Below, piece after piece: positions 63,901 to 64,000 of a stretch of DNA of 64,000 nucleotides (positions are counted from its first letter, which is position 1; the number at the start of each line of letters is the position of its first letter). The notes beneath the pieces were generated by a model. The model did not search any database and was not told the origin of the DNA. It saw nothing but the letters and a program-made list of their open reading frames with translations. The translations under genes and the position numbers were made by a program. Origin of the DNA: Chamaelirium japonicum. Lineage: Eukaryota > Streptophyta > Magnoliopsida > Liliales > Melanthiaceae. Location: contig CANTAL010000139.1 in the NCBI GenBank assembly GCA_947650365.1, forward strand, positions 682,001-746,000. Direction: 5' to 3'.

Positions 63901-64000
63901 ATCCATTCTAATTCATTCATACAATCTATTCTAATTCATTCATACAATCCATTCTAATTCTTTCACACGATCCATTCTAATTCATTCGTACGATCCATTC

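Larger units (their letters stand above)
54828..64000. repeat. Satellite array, right arm part 8, runs off the window
   Basis: Blocks: R 54828-55706, F 55707-56426, R 56427-57026, F 57027-57490, R 57491-59267, F 59268-61122, R 61123-63232, F 63233-64000. No gene. The R to F junction ACGAATGCACGATCC is seen twice (57026, 59267), about 2.24 kb apart. The last 260 bases repeat the variants of 59350-59580 (CCTTTCTAATTC, CTTTCACACGATC, GTCCGATCC). The array continues beyond the window end. Confidence 0.95.

Noticed and set aside
1-64000. Possible telomeric or subtelomeric repeat
   Set aside because: The monomer does not contain the plant telomere motif TTTAGGG, and no such run was seen anywhere in the window. 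Position on the chromosome stays unknown.
12141-64000. Centromere function of the array
   Set aside because: Inversions and short palindromes have been discussed for some centromeres, but nothing in the bases alone shows kinetochore binding. Not claimed; it would need CENH3 mapping.

Overview
The window is about 57.6 kb of one short satellite DNA interrupted by a single 6.36 kb LINE. No host gene, RNA gene or other mobile element was seen. The LINE has the layout of plant L1 elements: a DUF4283/zinc-knuckle ORF1, then an ORF2 with endonuclease, reverse transcriptase, zf-RVT-like region and C-terminal RNase H. The organism is therefore most likely a flowering plant and the locus constitutive heterochromatin. 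Species and chromosome position cannot be read from the sequence.

Satellite (1-5784 and 12141-64000). The basic monomer is 23 bp (clean example 243-265): it starts GATCC, has CTAATTC in the middle and ends CATTCGTAC. A 28-bp form (clean example 13218-13245) carries 5 extra bases. Roughly 2,400-2,500 monomers are present by length. Calling this orientation F and its reverse complement R, the array flips orientation about 55 times, making blocks from about 20 bp to about 3 kb. The switches are not independent: by eye about 41 of 55 fall into 11 recurring junction types with shared flanking variants, so already inverted segments have been copied as larger units. Examples are the 175-bp R cassettes at 13635, 16037, 24911 and 27907, about 1-kb units near 2.9, 38.8 and 55.4 kb, about 1.5-kb units near 42.5, 52.1 and 59.6 kb, and an approximately 3.0-kb tandem unit starting at 24599. 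Most junctions are short perfect palindromes centred on GTAC or on ATCCAT-A/T-ATGGAT.

LINE (5785-12140, minus strand). It has a 3' poly(A), an AATAAA signal, a 3' UTR, ORF2 (10166 to 6012) and ORF1 (12136 to 10163). ORF1 stop and ORF2 start overlap as ATGA. ORF1 has one in-frame TGA; ORF2 has two frame changes; all main catalytic motifs remain. A 13-bp target-site duplication flanks it. The duplication is confirmed by satellite phase and by sibling satellite segments elsewhere in the window that match the empty site. The insertion is therefore younger than at least one round of satellite amplification.

Nothing here is a coding system in the usual sense. The most unusual object is the satellite itself: an inversion-rich, self-complementary array with palindromic hinges that amplify as part of higher-order units. 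All block limits and counts were read by eye and should be taken as good to about 10 bp.
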